From contig PGXV01000006.1 in assembly GCA_002839315.1 (NCBI GenBank), positions 373,176 to 437,175 on the forward strand: a stretch of 64,000 bases of DNA, read 5' to 3'. The position numbers were made by a program, and so were the translations under genes. Below the pieces are notes generated by a model. The model was not told where the DNA came from and searched no databases. It saw only the letters and a program-made list of their open reading frames with translations. This DNA is from Spirochaetae bacterium HGW-Spirochaetae-3 (lineage in GTDB: Bacteria > Spirochaetota > Spirochaetia > Treponematales > UBA12059). Shown here piece by piece: positions 1 through 8,800 of the stretch. Every line of letters begins with the position of its first letter. The stretch's first letter is position 1.

Positions 1-1
1 G

Positions 2-781
2 CTGCGCATACCCAAGGCTTTCCAGGGATCGGAATCGTCCGTCGCGTGGTCCGTCTACTCCAGCATTACTCCCCGGCCAGCTACCGACAGGCTCGATTAC
101 TACGGCGACCTCGTCGCCACCCAGCCATTGCCGGCCCGCGTATCGATGAACCTTATCCTGCCCACCGCCGACAGGCACGGCATCAAGAGCGGCCCGTTCG
201 CGAGCCTCATCCCGATGGTCGTCGGCGAGGATAGATTCCCGCTCGTATTCAAGCTCTCGCCTATCGGCAAGGGCCTCCAGCCCGCTATGGAATCGGCGGA
301 ATTCAAGCTGACGATACGGCCGGTGCTCCGCGACGAGGGCGGTATCAGGGTGAGCGTCTCGTATTCCGATGGTACGGAACATCCCGGGACATCAGTCTTC
401 GTCGACGATAGACGAGTGGAGGACCCGCACTCGCTCATCCTCGCCAAGAAGGGCGCGCGCGTCGTCAGGGTCAGCGCCGAGGGGTATAGCGAGGAGGTCA
501 TCACCGTCGCGGTCGAACCGGGGAAGATCGTGCCCCTGAACGTCGCCATGACTCCCAACGCTCCTCTCCTCATCATCCAGGCCCCGTCGGGAGCATTCGT
601 CTCCATCGATGGCCAGACCGTTCCACAGGCCGAACTATCGGGGCTGGCCGTGGATCCCGGCGAGCACACCCTGCTCTTCAGGATAGGGGACTATTCGATG
701 ACAAGGAAATTCATGGCCTTGCGCGGCAAGGTCTATCGCGTCGTCCTTTCGGTCGAACTCGATATACTGACGTCGCCTTGA
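2..781 (+). CDS. PEGA-like repeat protein, C-terminal part (gene enters from left edge)
   Basis: The reading frame is open from the first bases of the window to a TGA at 779-781, so only the C-terminal 259 codons are seen and the start lies outside. The last ~170 residues hold two beta-rich segments of PEGA type: a short 'VFVDDRRV' strand, then 'VRVSAEGY' and 'PLNVAMTP', followed by 'VSIDGQTV' and a 'PGEHTLLF' strand. PEGA-like domains are common in surface or periplasmic proteins of spirochaetes and usually mediate extracytoplasmic protein contacts. No signal peptide can be judged because the N-terminus is missing. It is followed by xth 54 bp downstream on the same strand. The function of the whole protein is unknown; the PEGA assignment rests on pattern only. 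Confidence 0.6.
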   Translation: MRIPKAFQGSESSVAWSVYSSITPRPATDRLDYYGDLVATQPLPARVSMNLILPTADRHGIKSGPFASLIPMVVGEDRFPLVFKLSPIGKGLQPAMESAEFKLTIRPVLRDEGGIRVSVSYSDGTEHPGTSVFVDDRRVEDPHSLILAKKGARVVRVSAEGYSEEVITVAVEPGKIVPLNVAMTPNAPLLIIQAPSGAFVSIDGQTVPQAELSGLAVDPGEHTLLFRIGDYSMTRKFMALRGKVYRVVLSVELDILTSP

Positions 782-834
782 TCGCGCGGCGACGAACGAG
801 CGCTAATACTAGGTTTACAGGTACGGAGCATCGC

Positions 835-1617
835 ATGACCACACTCGCATCATGGAACGTCAATGGAATCCGCTCGGCGGCGACCAAGGGTTTCTTCGAA
901 TGGCTGGCGTCCGAGTCGGCGGACGTCGTCTGCGTCCAGGAGACTAAGGCCGATCCGTCGCAGCTCGGCAAGGAGTTCTTCGAGGCCGCCGACGCCGATG
1001 GCCGCCCCTTTACGGCGTTCTGGTCAAGCGCCAAGCGTCGAGGCTACTCGGGCGTCGCGATCTATACCCGGAAGACTCCGCGAGGCGTCAGGACGCTCGG
1101 CATAGACGAATTCGACGACGAAGGCCGTTACCTGGAGGCGGATTTCGGCGATTTCGTCGTCGCCAGCGCGTATTTCCCCAATTCACAGGAGGCGGGGGCC
1201 AGGATCGACTATAAATTGAGGTTCTGCGACGCCGTCCTGGCTCGATGCGACTCTGTCGTCGCCGAAGGCAGGCATATCGTAGTCGCCGGCGATTATAACA
1301 TCGCGCACGAACCGATAGACCTGACGTACCCCAAGGCCAACGAGGGCAATCCCGGATACCTGCCCGAGGAACGCGCCTGGCTGACGAAATTTCTTTCCGC
1401 GGGATATTCCGACACCTTCAGGCGTCTGCACCCCGGCGTGCCCGGGCAGTACAGCTGGTGGAGCTATCGCATGAAGGCCCGCGAGAAGGACATAGGCTGG
1501 CGCCTCGACTACCATTGCGTCGACGAGGGACTCTCGCCGGCGGTCAGGTCCGCGTCCATCAGGAAAACGGTAACCGGGTCCGACCATTGCCCCGTGACGC
1601 TCGAGCTCGATATATAA
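835..1617 (+). CDS. xth: Exodeoxyribonuclease III (AP endonuclease family)
   Basis: A 260-residue protein of the exonuclease III/AP endonuclease family, which cleaves DNA 5' of abasic sites in base excision repair and has 3'-5' exonuclease activity. The family motifs are present in order: 'SWNVNGIRS' at the N-terminus, 'QETKAD' with the metal-binding Glu, 'SGVAIYTR', 'GDYNIAH' with the catalytic Asp/Asn, 'YSWWSYR' and the C-terminal 'SDHCPV' with the catalytic Asp-His. The length matches the family (250-270). The ATG at 835 is chosen because the protein then begins directly at the first core beta strand; a longer frame upstream adds only residues that do not belong to the family. It is probably cotranscribed with the rhomboid gene that starts 13 bp downstream. 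Confidence 0.93.
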   Translation: MTTLASWNVNGIRSAATKGFFEWLASESADVVCVQETKADPSQLGKEFFEAADADGRPFTAFWSSAKRRGYSGVAIYTRKTPRGVRTLGIDEFDDEGRYLEADFGDFVVASAYFPNSQEAGARIDYKLRFCDAVLARCDSVVAEGRHIVVAGDYNIAHEPIDLTYPKANEGNPGYLPEERAWLTKFLSAGYSDTFRRLHPGVPGQYSWWSYRMKAREKDIGWRLDYHCVDEGLSPAVRSASIRKTVTGSDHCPVTLELDI

Positions 1618-1630
1618 CCAGGAGACGACG

Positions 1631-2188
1631 ATGACGATACGATATAACGCGCCGACGACGCTGACTTTCACGTTCATTTGCGCCGTCGTGCTGCTACTTA
1701 ATACGATTTTCCCCGGGCTGAACGCAGCCTGGTTCTCGGTGCCGGGCCGCGGAGGCTTCGATCCCCAGTCCTTCCGTGATTACGTCCGCCTGTTCGCGCA
1801 TATCTTCGGCCATGCCGATATAAATCATTTCCTGTCCAATTTCTCGTTCATCCTGCTGCTCGGACCGATCCTCGAGGCGACCTACGGTTCTGGCGGCATC
1901 GCTATCATGACCGTCATCACGGCGCTCGTCACCGGCCTCCTCAACATACTCCTGTTCCCCACCGGCCTGATGGGCGCGAGCGGCATCGTCTTCATGATGA
2001 TACTGTTATCGTCGTTCACTAATTTCAACAAGGGAGAGATCCCGTTGACCTTTATCCTTATCATGCTGCTCTACCTGGGCAGGGAAGTGTTCAACGCGTT
2101 CGCCGACAACAATATCTCCGAATTCGGTCATATCATCGGCGGGCTCTGCGGTAGCATCTTCGGGTACCTGCGACCGTCCAGGCGCTGA
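1631..2188 (+). CDS. Rhomboid family intramembrane serine protease
   Basis: A 185-residue integral membrane protein of rhomboid type. The catalytic dyad can be placed: Ser117 in the 'GASG' motif and His167 in 'EFGHIIGG'. The conserved 'HxxxN' of the second core helix is His66-Asn70 ('HFLSN'). About six hydrophobic helices fit the minimal bacterial rhomboid core. Rhomboids cut substrate transmembrane helices inside the lipid bilayer; the substrate here cannot be predicted. A strong SD ('aggag' at 1620-1624) precedes the ATG. It follows xth closely, and a separate promoter begins 19 bp after its stop. Confidence 0.88.
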   Translation: MTIRYNAPTTLTFTFICAVVLLLNTIFPGLNAAWFSVPGRGGFDPQSFRDYVRLFAHIFGHADINHFLSNFSFILLLGPILEATYGSGGIAIMTVITALVTGLLNILLFPTGLMGASGIVFMMILLSSFTNFNKGEIPLTFILIMLLYLGREVFNAFADNNISEFGHIIGGLCGSIFGYLRPSRR

Positions 2189-2206
2189 ACCCGGGCGTGC
2201 GCGACC

Positions 2207-2234
2207 TTGCTTCCGCGCCCAGGTTCGGTATACT
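2207..2234 (+). promoter_or_regulatory. Candidate sigma-70 promoter for the PhoH gene
   Basis: TTGCTT (2207-2212), 16-bp spacer, TATACT (2229-2234). The SD AAGGAGG and ATG at 2264 follow about 20 nt after the expected start site. Consensus matching only. Confidence 0.5.
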
Positions 2235-2263
2235 GAACGTATGTCGTATCAAGGAGGCTTTCC

Positions 2264-3571
2264 ATGGCCGATCCGTACGAGCGCAAGGTTTTCGTCGTCG
2301 ACACCAACGTCCTGATCCATAATCCCGAATCGGTGCTGTCGTTCCGCGACAACGAGATAGTAATACCGCTTCAGGTGCTCGAGGAGCTCGATAACCTGAA
2401 GACCTATTCCGATCAGCGCGGCAAGAGCGCGCGCGACGCGATACGGTTCCTCGATTCCATCTCGAAGCGCGGCGACCTCCACGAAGGCGTCAAGCTAGAG
2501 AACGGATCGACGCTACGGGTCTCGCTCGCCCAGTCGGAGACGGCCCCGAAAGGCTTCGACACCGCCAAGAACGACAACCGCATCATCCTCTGCGCCGCCG
2601 CCATCAAAGAGAGCGGGCGGCAGGTCTTCTTCGTCTCCAAGGATATCAACGCGCGCGTAAAGGCGACCGCGATCGGCGTCAAGGCCGTCGATTACGAGAA
2701 AGAGAAAGTCGACATCGCCACGCTCTACCAGGGCGTGCAGGAAATCGATGTCGCCCCCGACCTGTTCGCCACGTTCGAGGCTACGGGAAGCCTGCCGTGG
2801 AAGGATCGACTCAGGCCCAACGAGTTCATCGTTCTTAAGGAGCGCGGCGGCGAGAGGGAACTGATCGGGCGTTGCATACCGGAGGAAGGCGTCATCGAGG
2901 CGCTCCGGAGCGAGCCGGGCTCGGTCTCCGGGGTATCTCCGCTCAACGCCCGACAGCGGGTGGCCCTGGAACTGCTTCTCGACGACTCCTTGAGCCTCGT
3001 CACCATCATGGGCAAGGCGGGGACCGGCAAGACCTTGCTGGCGATCGCCGCCGGGCTCAGGAAGGTGTTCGACGACAAGACCTACGCGAAGATGCTCGTC
3101 ACGAGGCCCGTCGTGCCGGTCGGCAAGGATATCGGCTACCTCCCGGGAGAGAAGTCGGCGAAGATGGCGAACTGGATGCAGCCCATCTTCGACAACCTCG
3201 AGTATATCCTCGGCGTCCATAAGCGGGAGAAGATCAAGTCCGTCGATCAGATGATAAAGGATAAGCAGATCGAGATCGAGGCGCTCACCTATATCCGGGG
3301 GCGATCCCTTCCCAACGAGTACATCGTCATAGACGAGGCCCAGAACCTGACTCCGCACGAGATAAAGACGATCGTGTCCAGGGCGGGGCAGGGCTCCAAG
3401 GTCGTGCTTACGGGCGACCCGTACCAGATCGACAACATGTACCTGGACGCCAACTCCAACGGGCTGTCGTATCTCGTCGACGCCTTCAAGGGGCAATCCG
3501 TCTACGGCCACGTGACGCTGCAGAAGAGCGAGCGCAGCGAACTGGCCGAGCTTGCCTCGAGCCTGCTCTGA
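2264..3571 (+). CDS. PIN domain-PhoH family ATPase
   Basis: A 435-residue fusion of an N-terminal PIN ribonuclease-like domain and a C-terminal PhoH-type P-loop ATPase, the YlaK/PhoH2-like arrangement. The PIN domain (about residues 1-150) shows 'VVDTNVLIHN' with the first acidic residue, 'LEELDNLK' and 'AKNDNRII' with further metal-binding acidic residues. The ATPase domain has a Walker A 'GKAGTGKT' near residue 250 and a Walker B 'YIVIDEAQN' near residue 365, followed by 'VVLTGDPYQID'. PhoH2 proteins of other bacteria have RNA-unwinding and RNase activity, so an RNA-processing role is likely. The strong SD aaggagg supports the start. It overlaps nothing and is followed 7 bp later by a zinc-ribbon gene that is probably cotranscribed. 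Confidence 0.9.
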   Translation: MADPYERKVFVVDTNVLIHNPESVLSFRDNEIVIPLQVLEELDNLKTYSDQRGKSARDAIRFLDSISKRGDLHEGVKLENGSTLRVSLAQSETAPKGFDTAKNDNRIILCAAAIKESGRQVFFVSKDINARVKATAIGVKAVDYEKEKVDIATLYQGVQEIDVAPDLFATFEATGSLPWKDRLRPNEFIVLKERGGERELIGRCIPEEGVIEALRSEPGSVSGVSPLNARQRVALELLLDDSLSLVTIMGKAGTGKTLLAIAAGLRKVFDDKTYAKMLVTRPVVPVGKDIGYLPGEKSAKMANWMQPIFDNLEYILGVHKREKIKSVDQMIKDKQIEIEALTYIRGRSLPNEYIVIDEAQNLTPHEIKTIVSRAGQGSKVVLTGDPYQIDNMYLDANSNGLSYLVDAFKGQSVYGHVTLQKSERSELAELASSLL

Positions 3572-3578
3572 GCCGCCG

Positions 3579-3827
3579 ATGACGGTATCGTTCTGCCGGT
3601 CCTGCGGTCGGCTCGTGTCGCGTAACTTCGCTTACTGCCCCTACTGCGGCGTCGGGCTGCGACCGGGGCCCGACGCCGCAGAGGCCTGTTCGTCCTTCTC
3701 CCGGCTCGAGGAAATGCAGGCGAATTCGCGGGAAGCGCTCATAATGGCGCTTCTCGATGAGCTCGACGGCATAGAGGCCGACGTAGAGAAGCTGCTCGGC
3801 GACCGCGTATCCGCCTGCGATAGCTAG
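3579..3827 (+). CDS. Small zinc-ribbon protein
   Basis: An 82-residue protein with a four-cysteine zinc ribbon at the N-terminus: Cys-x2-Cys ('FCRSCGR') and Cys-x2-Cys ('YCPYCGV'), about 14 residues apart. The rest is acidic and helical ('EEMQANSREALIMALLDEL'), possibly a protein-contact helix. The ATG at 3579 puts the ribbon at the very N-terminus; the gene starts 7 bp after the PhoH stop, so the two are likely translated from one mRNA. No enzymatic motif is seen and no function can be given; an accessory role to the PIN-PhoH protein is only suggested by position. Confidence 0.7.
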   Translation: MTVSFCRSCGRLVSRNFAYCPYCGVGLRPGPDAAEACSSFSRLEEMQANSREALIMALLDELDGIEADVEKLLGDRVSACDS

Positions 3828-3834
3828 GCGGGCG

Positions 3835-3863
3835 TTGTTACGGCCGCGGCTCCGGTGTACAAT
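3835..3863 (+). promoter_or_regulatory. Candidate sigma-70 promoter for kbl
   Basis: TTGTTA (3835-3840), 17-bp spacer, TACAAT (3858-3863), followed by the SD AAGGAG and the kbl ATG at 3893. Good match and ideal spacing. Confidence 0.6.
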
Positions 3864-3892
3864 ATCGATCGTCTTAAAAAGGAGAGCATCCC

Positions 3893-5086
<1,194 letters not shown>

Positions 5087-5099
5087 GGCGGAAGCGTCG

Positions 5100-5507
5100 A
5101 TGCGTAATCCCACGCGTGTCTTGATCGGCGTCGGCGCGGGGGTGCTCGCGCTCGTAATCGCGGTGATCGTCGCGCTATCGGTCTATTCCGGGAGCGAGGA
5201 GGCCAAGACCTCGCTCGTGGTCAAGTATTTCCGGGCCCTGGCGTCTGGGGACGAGGTCGCGCTGGACGAGCTTACCAGCTCTGCCTTCCAGTCCGATCTC
5301 GGCCTCGGGCCCCTCGGGCGGGATTCGTACGAATTATTCGAATTCGGTGAGCCGGTGCCGGGTACGATCAGGTTCCTGATCGTCCTCGACGATCCGAGCG
5401 GGACGAGGCGCGCGATAATGGCCGATATGGCGTACAAGAAGCACGGCCTCGTACAGCGCGTAGAGAGTATCCGGCGGATCGAAGGCGGGAAGAGTATAGG
5501 AAAGTAG
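5100..5507 (+). CDS. Small membrane-anchored protein of unknown function
   Basis: A 135-residue protein with one N-terminal transmembrane segment (about residues 7-30, 'VLIGVGAGVLALVIAVIVAL') and a ~100-residue extracytoplasmic domain. The domain begins with a helix ('VVKYFRALASGDEVALDEL') and continues with beta strands, a pattern like the NTF2-like/DUF4878 lipoprotein fold, but I cannot assign it. It starts 13 bp after kbl and is probably cotranscribed with it. It converges on tsaD, whose stop lies only 4 bp away. No function is proposed. Confidence 0.6.
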   Translation: MRNPTRVLIGVGAGVLALVIAVIVALSVYSGSEEAKTSLVVKYFRALASGDEVALDELTSSAFQSDLGLGPLGRDSYELFEFGEPVPGTIRFLIVLDDPSGTRRAIMADMAYKKHGLVQRVESIRRIEGGKSIGK

Positions 5508-5511
5508 TACG

Positions 5512-6528
5512 CTAGGCGCCGGACGGTCGCTTGAACGCCGCGACCCGCGGCGAGGCGTTCAGGTCGAGACCGTCCCGGTCGCCGCGCGCGAGCATCTTGT
5601 ACCCTATGCCGGCGACCATCGCCGCGTTGTCCCCGCATAGCGACATCGGCGGGAATATGACGCGGAGATCCGCCCGCGCGGAGAGCCTGGCGCGCAGGTA
5701 GGTGTTAGCGGCGACGCCCCCGCCGGCCACGACCGTCTTGATGCCCGTATCGTCCGCCGCGCGCAGGAGCCGCGAGCACAGCATGTCTACCGCGGCCTTC
5801 TCGAAGGCCGCGGCTAGGTTAGCGTCGGTGCGTTCGAACGCGGGGTTCCAGAACTGGTCCAGCTGGCGTATGGCCGCGGTCTTGATCCCCGAATACGAGA
5901 CGTCGTAGCGGTGCTCGCCCTTGTACAGGTTCGAGACGGGGAACCTGCATGCCGCCGCGTCGCCCGAGCGGGCCAGGGCGTCTATCGCGGAGCCGCCCGG
6001 ATAGCCGAGGCCGTAGTGCTTGGCGACCTTGTCGAAGGCCTCGCCTATGGCGTCGTCTATGGTCGTGCCCAGTACCGTGATATCGTCGAAACCGTCGGCC
6101 CTGCATATCATCGTGTGCCCGCCCGAGACCATGAGTCCCAGGAACGGGTAGGCCACGTCTTCCGAAAGGAGCGGCGCGTACAGGTGGGCCAGCACGTGGT
6201 TGACGCCGACGAAGGGCTTGCCGACTGACCACGCCAGCGCCTTGGCGAACGAGACTCCCACGAGCAACGAACCCGCGAGACCGGGCCGCGAACTGACGGC
6301 TACGCCGTCGATCCCAGACGCCGTCGTGCCGGCGTCGTCCAGAGCCTGGGAGACGACGTCGCGTATCCACTCGGTATGCAGCCTGGAGGCTATCTCAGGC
6401 ACGACGCCGTCGAATTCGGCGTGCCTCGCTATCTGTGTCGCCACGACGTTTGAAACGACGCGGCGGCCATCGATAACGACGGCCGCCGCGCATTCGTCGC
6501 ATGACGACTCAATCCCCAATATCGTCAT
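5512..6528 (-). CDS. tsaD: tRNA N6-adenosine threonylcarbamoyltransferase
   Basis: A 338-residue Kae1/TsaD protein. With TsaB and TsaE it transfers the threonylcarbamoyl group from threonylcarbamoyl-AMP to A37 of tRNAs reading ANN codons. The ASKHA ATPase fold begins with 'ILGIESSCDE'; the metal-binding motif H-x3-H is in 'VNHVLAHLYAP'; 'GGSAIDALA' and 'VVAGGGVAANTYLR' mark the nucleotide-binding part. Length is typical (335-345). Its start overlaps the end of the preceding polysaccharide deacetylase by 20 bp, so the two are translationally coupled and probably belong to an operon headed by the sigma factor gene at 8374. Confidence 0.95.
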   Translation of the reverse strand: MTILGIESSCDECAAAVVIDGRRVVSNVVATQIARHAEFDGVVPEIASRLHTEWIRDVVSQALDDAGTTASGIDGVAVSSRPGLAGSLLVGVSFAKALAWSVGKPFVGVNHVLAHLYAPLLSEDVAYPFLGLMVSGGHTMICRADGFDDITVLGTTIDDAIGEAFDKVAKHYGLGYPGGSAIDALARSGDAAACRFPVSNLYKGEHRYDVSYSGIKTAAIRQLDQFWNPAFERTDANLAAAFEKAAVDMLCSRLLRAADDTGIKTVVAGGGVAANTYLRARLSARADLRVIFPPMSLCGDNAAMVAGIGYKMLARGDRDGLDLNASPRVAAFKRPSGA

Positions 6529-7456
6529 CGTCGTCCGTATCCATCATGATGCGCGAGATCGTAGACAGGCTGAAACCCTGTTCCATCAATTGCGGGTATA
6601 GGTCCGCGAGCGTCTGGGCCAGTTCGGCCGACCATACGTGGCCGATCATGACCGCGTACCCGCGCTTCTCGGCGATCTTCGTGCCCTCGGCTATGTAATG
6701 GAGTATCGACGCCTTGTCGGGGGTATTATCTAGAAACACGCTGCGCTCCCATGTTGACTGTCTCATTAGCGAGGCCACGGAGTGTACCACGGAATCGCTT
6801 ATTGTTAAAGAGTCCAAGAAATAGAGCCCTTCTGCGCTCGCCTCGTCGAGAACGGTAGACATGACCCGTACGTCCGATGTCGCCCTGGAACCCATATGGT
6901 TATTGATGCCGACGGCTCCGGGAACCTGCGCGATATTGCGTCGCATGACGCTTCGTATCGTCGCGTCGTCCATATCGGACCTGATGGCTCCGGGCCCGGG
7001 GTCGAGGCCGCCTATCGCCTCCATCGGCTGATGTAGCAGAAGTTCCTTGCCGGACGCCTTGACGTTGGCCGCGGCTCCCGACGTATGCGGAAGGCCGGGC
7101 AACACCGCTATCGTCACGGGGAACGGCAGGTCGAGGAAGGGCTGGAGCTGCCATTCATTGTGCCCCGCGTCGTCTATGACGAATACGAGCGTGCCCTTGG
7201 ATTTAGCGGCCGGCCGCCCGTTTCCGTCCGGTCTTTCCTGCGCTACTACGGGCCCCGTATCGACGATCCGCGGAGGCTCCCCTGCCGAAGGGGCGGGCCG
7301 TTCCGGCGCGGCCGATACCGTTTTCGTCGTGCCGCTATCGAGCCGGCACAGCGCGGACGCCAGCGCCAGCGCTCCGAGAACCATGAAGGCGCTCGCAGAG
7401 AATATGATTGCCGCATCCCTCGCGCGAGGCGCTTTTTTCTTCTTCTTCGTAGGCAT
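6509..7456 (-). CDS. Divergent polysaccharide deacetylase family protein (YibQ-like)
   Basis: A 315-residue protein with a basic N-terminus ('PTKKKKKAPR'), one transmembrane anchor (about residues 16-38) and an extracytoplasmic domain of the divergent polysaccharide deacetylase (YibQ) family. Family segments are visible: 'LVFVIDDAGHN', 'PFPVTIAVLPGLPH', 'LLHQPMEA', 'GAVGINNHMGSRAT', 'LYFLDSLT' and 'AVMIGHV'. The metal-type residues Asp-Asp and His of NodB-like enzymes are kept, but the substrate of this family is not established; a cell-envelope glycan is the usual guess. It sits between the sigma factor gene and tsaD, overlapping tsaD by 20 bp. The tail is strongly acidic ('DTDDDDDIGD'). Confidence 0.85.
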   Translation of the reverse strand: MPTKKKKKAPRARDAAIIFSASAFMVLGALALASALCRLDSGTTKTVSAAPERPAPSAGEPPRIVDTGPVVAQERPDGNGRPAAKSKGTLVFVIDDAGHNEWQLQPFLDLPFPVTIAVLPGLPHTSGAAANVKASGKELLLHQPMEAIGGLDPGPGAIRSDMDDATIRSVMRRNIAQVPGAVGINNHMGSRATSDVRVMSTVLDEASAEGLYFLDSLTISDSVVHSVASLMRQSTWERSVFLDNTPDKASILHYIAEGTKIAEKRGYAVMIGHVWSAELAQTLADLYPQLMEQGFSLSTISRIMMDTDDDDDIGD

Positions 7457-7531
7457 CGTACCATCGGACTATACGCCGATGTAGAAGGTCGCCGCAAGGG
7501 TCGTCGGCTGGCGCATCGCCGGTCGCGGGGG

Positions 7532-8374
7532 TCAAGCGCCGATGAATTCCGCGTAATCGCTATGCTCGCGCAGCTTCCGTATCGCCCTTTTCTCTATCTG
7601 CCGTACCGTCTCCGCCGAGATGCCCATCGTCTCTCCAATACCCTTGAGCGTCTTTTTCTTGTTCCCGTAGAACTCGAAGCGGTATATAAGTACCTGCCGT
7701 TCCTTCTCCATCAGCGCCTCGAGCAACTCAAGGGTCTTTTCCCTGACGGAGTCCTTGAGCAGGGCCAGGTCCGGGCTATAGGTCTCGTCGGCGAAAATGT
7801 CTATAACGCTTCCTGACTCATCGTCTTCGCTGTCGCCTTCCAGCGGCATGACGCTATACGACATCTCGAGCGCCTCGTGGACGTTATGTTCCGTTATGCC
7901 GAGTTCGGAGGCGATCTCGCCGTTCGTAGGTTCCCTGGATAGGGTCTGCGATAGGTAGCCGTAGGTCTTGTTGATGCGTTTTATAAGTTCTTCTTTCCTG
8001 TGGGGAAGGCGGATAGCGCGCCTTGAGTTGACGAGCGAACGGGTAACGGCCTGCTTGATCCACCATGAGGCATAGGTAGAAAAACGGACGTTACGGCGAT
8101 AATCGAATCTTTCGGCCGCCTTGATGAGTCCCATGTTGCCCTCTTGAATAAGATCTATGAGGGGGACGTCGAAATTCGCGAACGCGCGCGCTATCTTAAT
8201 GACCAACCTGAGGTTCGCCTCGATGAGGTGGGATCGGGCTGCGTCTTCGCCGGCCTGGATGCGCATCGATAGATCGCGCTCATCTTCGGCGGTAAGTAGC
8301 GGTATTTGCTTTACTCGTTCGTAATACATCTTCAGCGTATCCTCGGACATCGACGTATTGGCTCTTGTACTCAT
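7532..8374 (-). CDS. RNA polymerase sigma factor of the sigma-70 family (group 2/RpoS-like)
   Basis: A 280-residue sigma factor without region 1.1. Region 1.2 is present at the N-terminus ('DTLKMYYERVKQIPLLTAEDE'), region 2 is complete ('DLIQEGNMGLIKAAERF' and 'RFSTYASWWIKQAV', the core-binding and -10 recognition helices), region 3 follows ('EPTNGEIASELGI') and region 4 ends the protein ('TLKGIGETMGISAETVRQIE', the -35 helix-turn-helix). This architecture is that of non-essential RpoD relatives such as RpoS or cyanobacterial group 2 factors, not ECF factors. The primary sigma factor would be about twice as long. The ATG at 8374 is preceded by GUAGAGGUA, which can be sequestered by an upstream complement (see 8382-8439). 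Downstream genes are the deacetylase and tsaD. Confidence 0.92.
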   Translation of the reverse strand: MSTRANTSMSEDTLKMYYERVKQIPLLTAEDERDLSMRIQAGEDAARSHLIEANLRLVIKIARAFANFDVPLIDLIQEGNMGLIKAAERFDYRRNVRFSTYASWWIKQAVTRSLVNSRRAIRLPHRKEELIKRINKTYGYLSQTLSREPTNGEIASELGITEHNVHEALEMSYSVMPLEGDSEDDESGSVIDIFADETYSPDLALLKDSVREKTLELLEALMEKERQVLIYRFEFYGNKKKTLKGIGETMGISAETVRQIEKRAIRKLREHSDYAEFIGA

Positions 8375-8381
8375 TTTTGCT

Positions 8382-8439
8382 TACCTCTACTAGTATTTAT
8401 GCACGAACCGTGCCAAATACAGCTATGAGGGTAGAGGTA
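8382..8439 (-). promoter_or_regulatory. Structured 5' leader of the sigma factor mRNA with SD-sequestering stem
   Basis: In the mRNA sense (minus strand) the segment UACCUCUAC (8439-8431) is a perfect 9-bp complement of GUAGAGGUA (8390-8382), which contains the Shine-Dalgarno 7 nt before the AUG. The 40-nt loop holds a second perfect hairpin GCACG-GUU-CGUGC (8413-8401). Pairing would hide the ribosome site, so translation is probably switched by temperature, a ligand, an RNA or a protein. A similar layout precedes the ornithine decarboxylase gene at 19187. No known riboswitch class is recognised. Confidence 0.55.
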
Positions 8440-8555
8440 TCGCATCTTCATATTTGATAACTAAATAGTAATCGGAAGAATTGAATTTCCTGTAGAATCG
8501 ATATCATGGTCTACTTATGTGCACAAAAGAGCTTTATAGCTGTCTACTAAATAAT

Positions 8556-8581
8556 AAAAAAAACCGCCCCAAGCGGGGCGG
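8556..8581 (-). terminator. Rho-independent terminator for the small membrane protein/M23 unit
   Basis: On the minus strand a 7-bp GC stem (CCGCCCC/GGGGCGG, 8581-8564) with loop GCTT is followed by eight T (8563-8556). It lies 25 bp after the stop of the 42-codon gene. The remaining AT-rich stretch 8440-8555 between it and the sigma factor leader holds no gene I can support; it must carry the sigma factor promoter. Confidence 0.8.
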
Positions 8582-8605
8582 CTCGTACGTCGAATTCCGA
8601 ATCCA

Positions 8606-8734
8606 TCAATTCGGCGACGCTGTTCCTATCTGCGCCTGCCTGACCGAATTCGAATTTGTATCCGAACCCGAGTACTCCCGAATGAACGTAAAAATCGCGA
8701 GTACCGCTACGATGGCGATAACGAGCTTCTTCAT
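8606..8734 (-). CDS. 42-residue membrane miniprotein of unknown function
   Basis: A 42-codon frame starts at an ATG (8734) preceded by the strong SD TTGGAGGAT at ideal spacing, reads MKKLVIAIVAVLAIFTFIRE then a polar tail ending in 'GTASPN', and stops at 8606. Residues 3-18 form one hydrophobic helix, so it is either a single-pass membrane peptide or a short signal-anchored peptide. It lies 67 bp downstream of the M23 endopeptidase gene on the same strand and is closed by a terminator 25 bp after its stop. SD, codon use and terminator support a real gene; the function is unknown. Confidence 0.6.
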   Translation of the reverse strand: MKKLVIAIVAVLAIFTFIREYSGSDTNSNSVRQAQIGTASPN

Positions 8735-8800
8735 GAATCCTCCAAGGCGGTCATATAGTAGCGGCTCATACCGGTTTTCGCAAGTACGCCTGGGTGAGTG

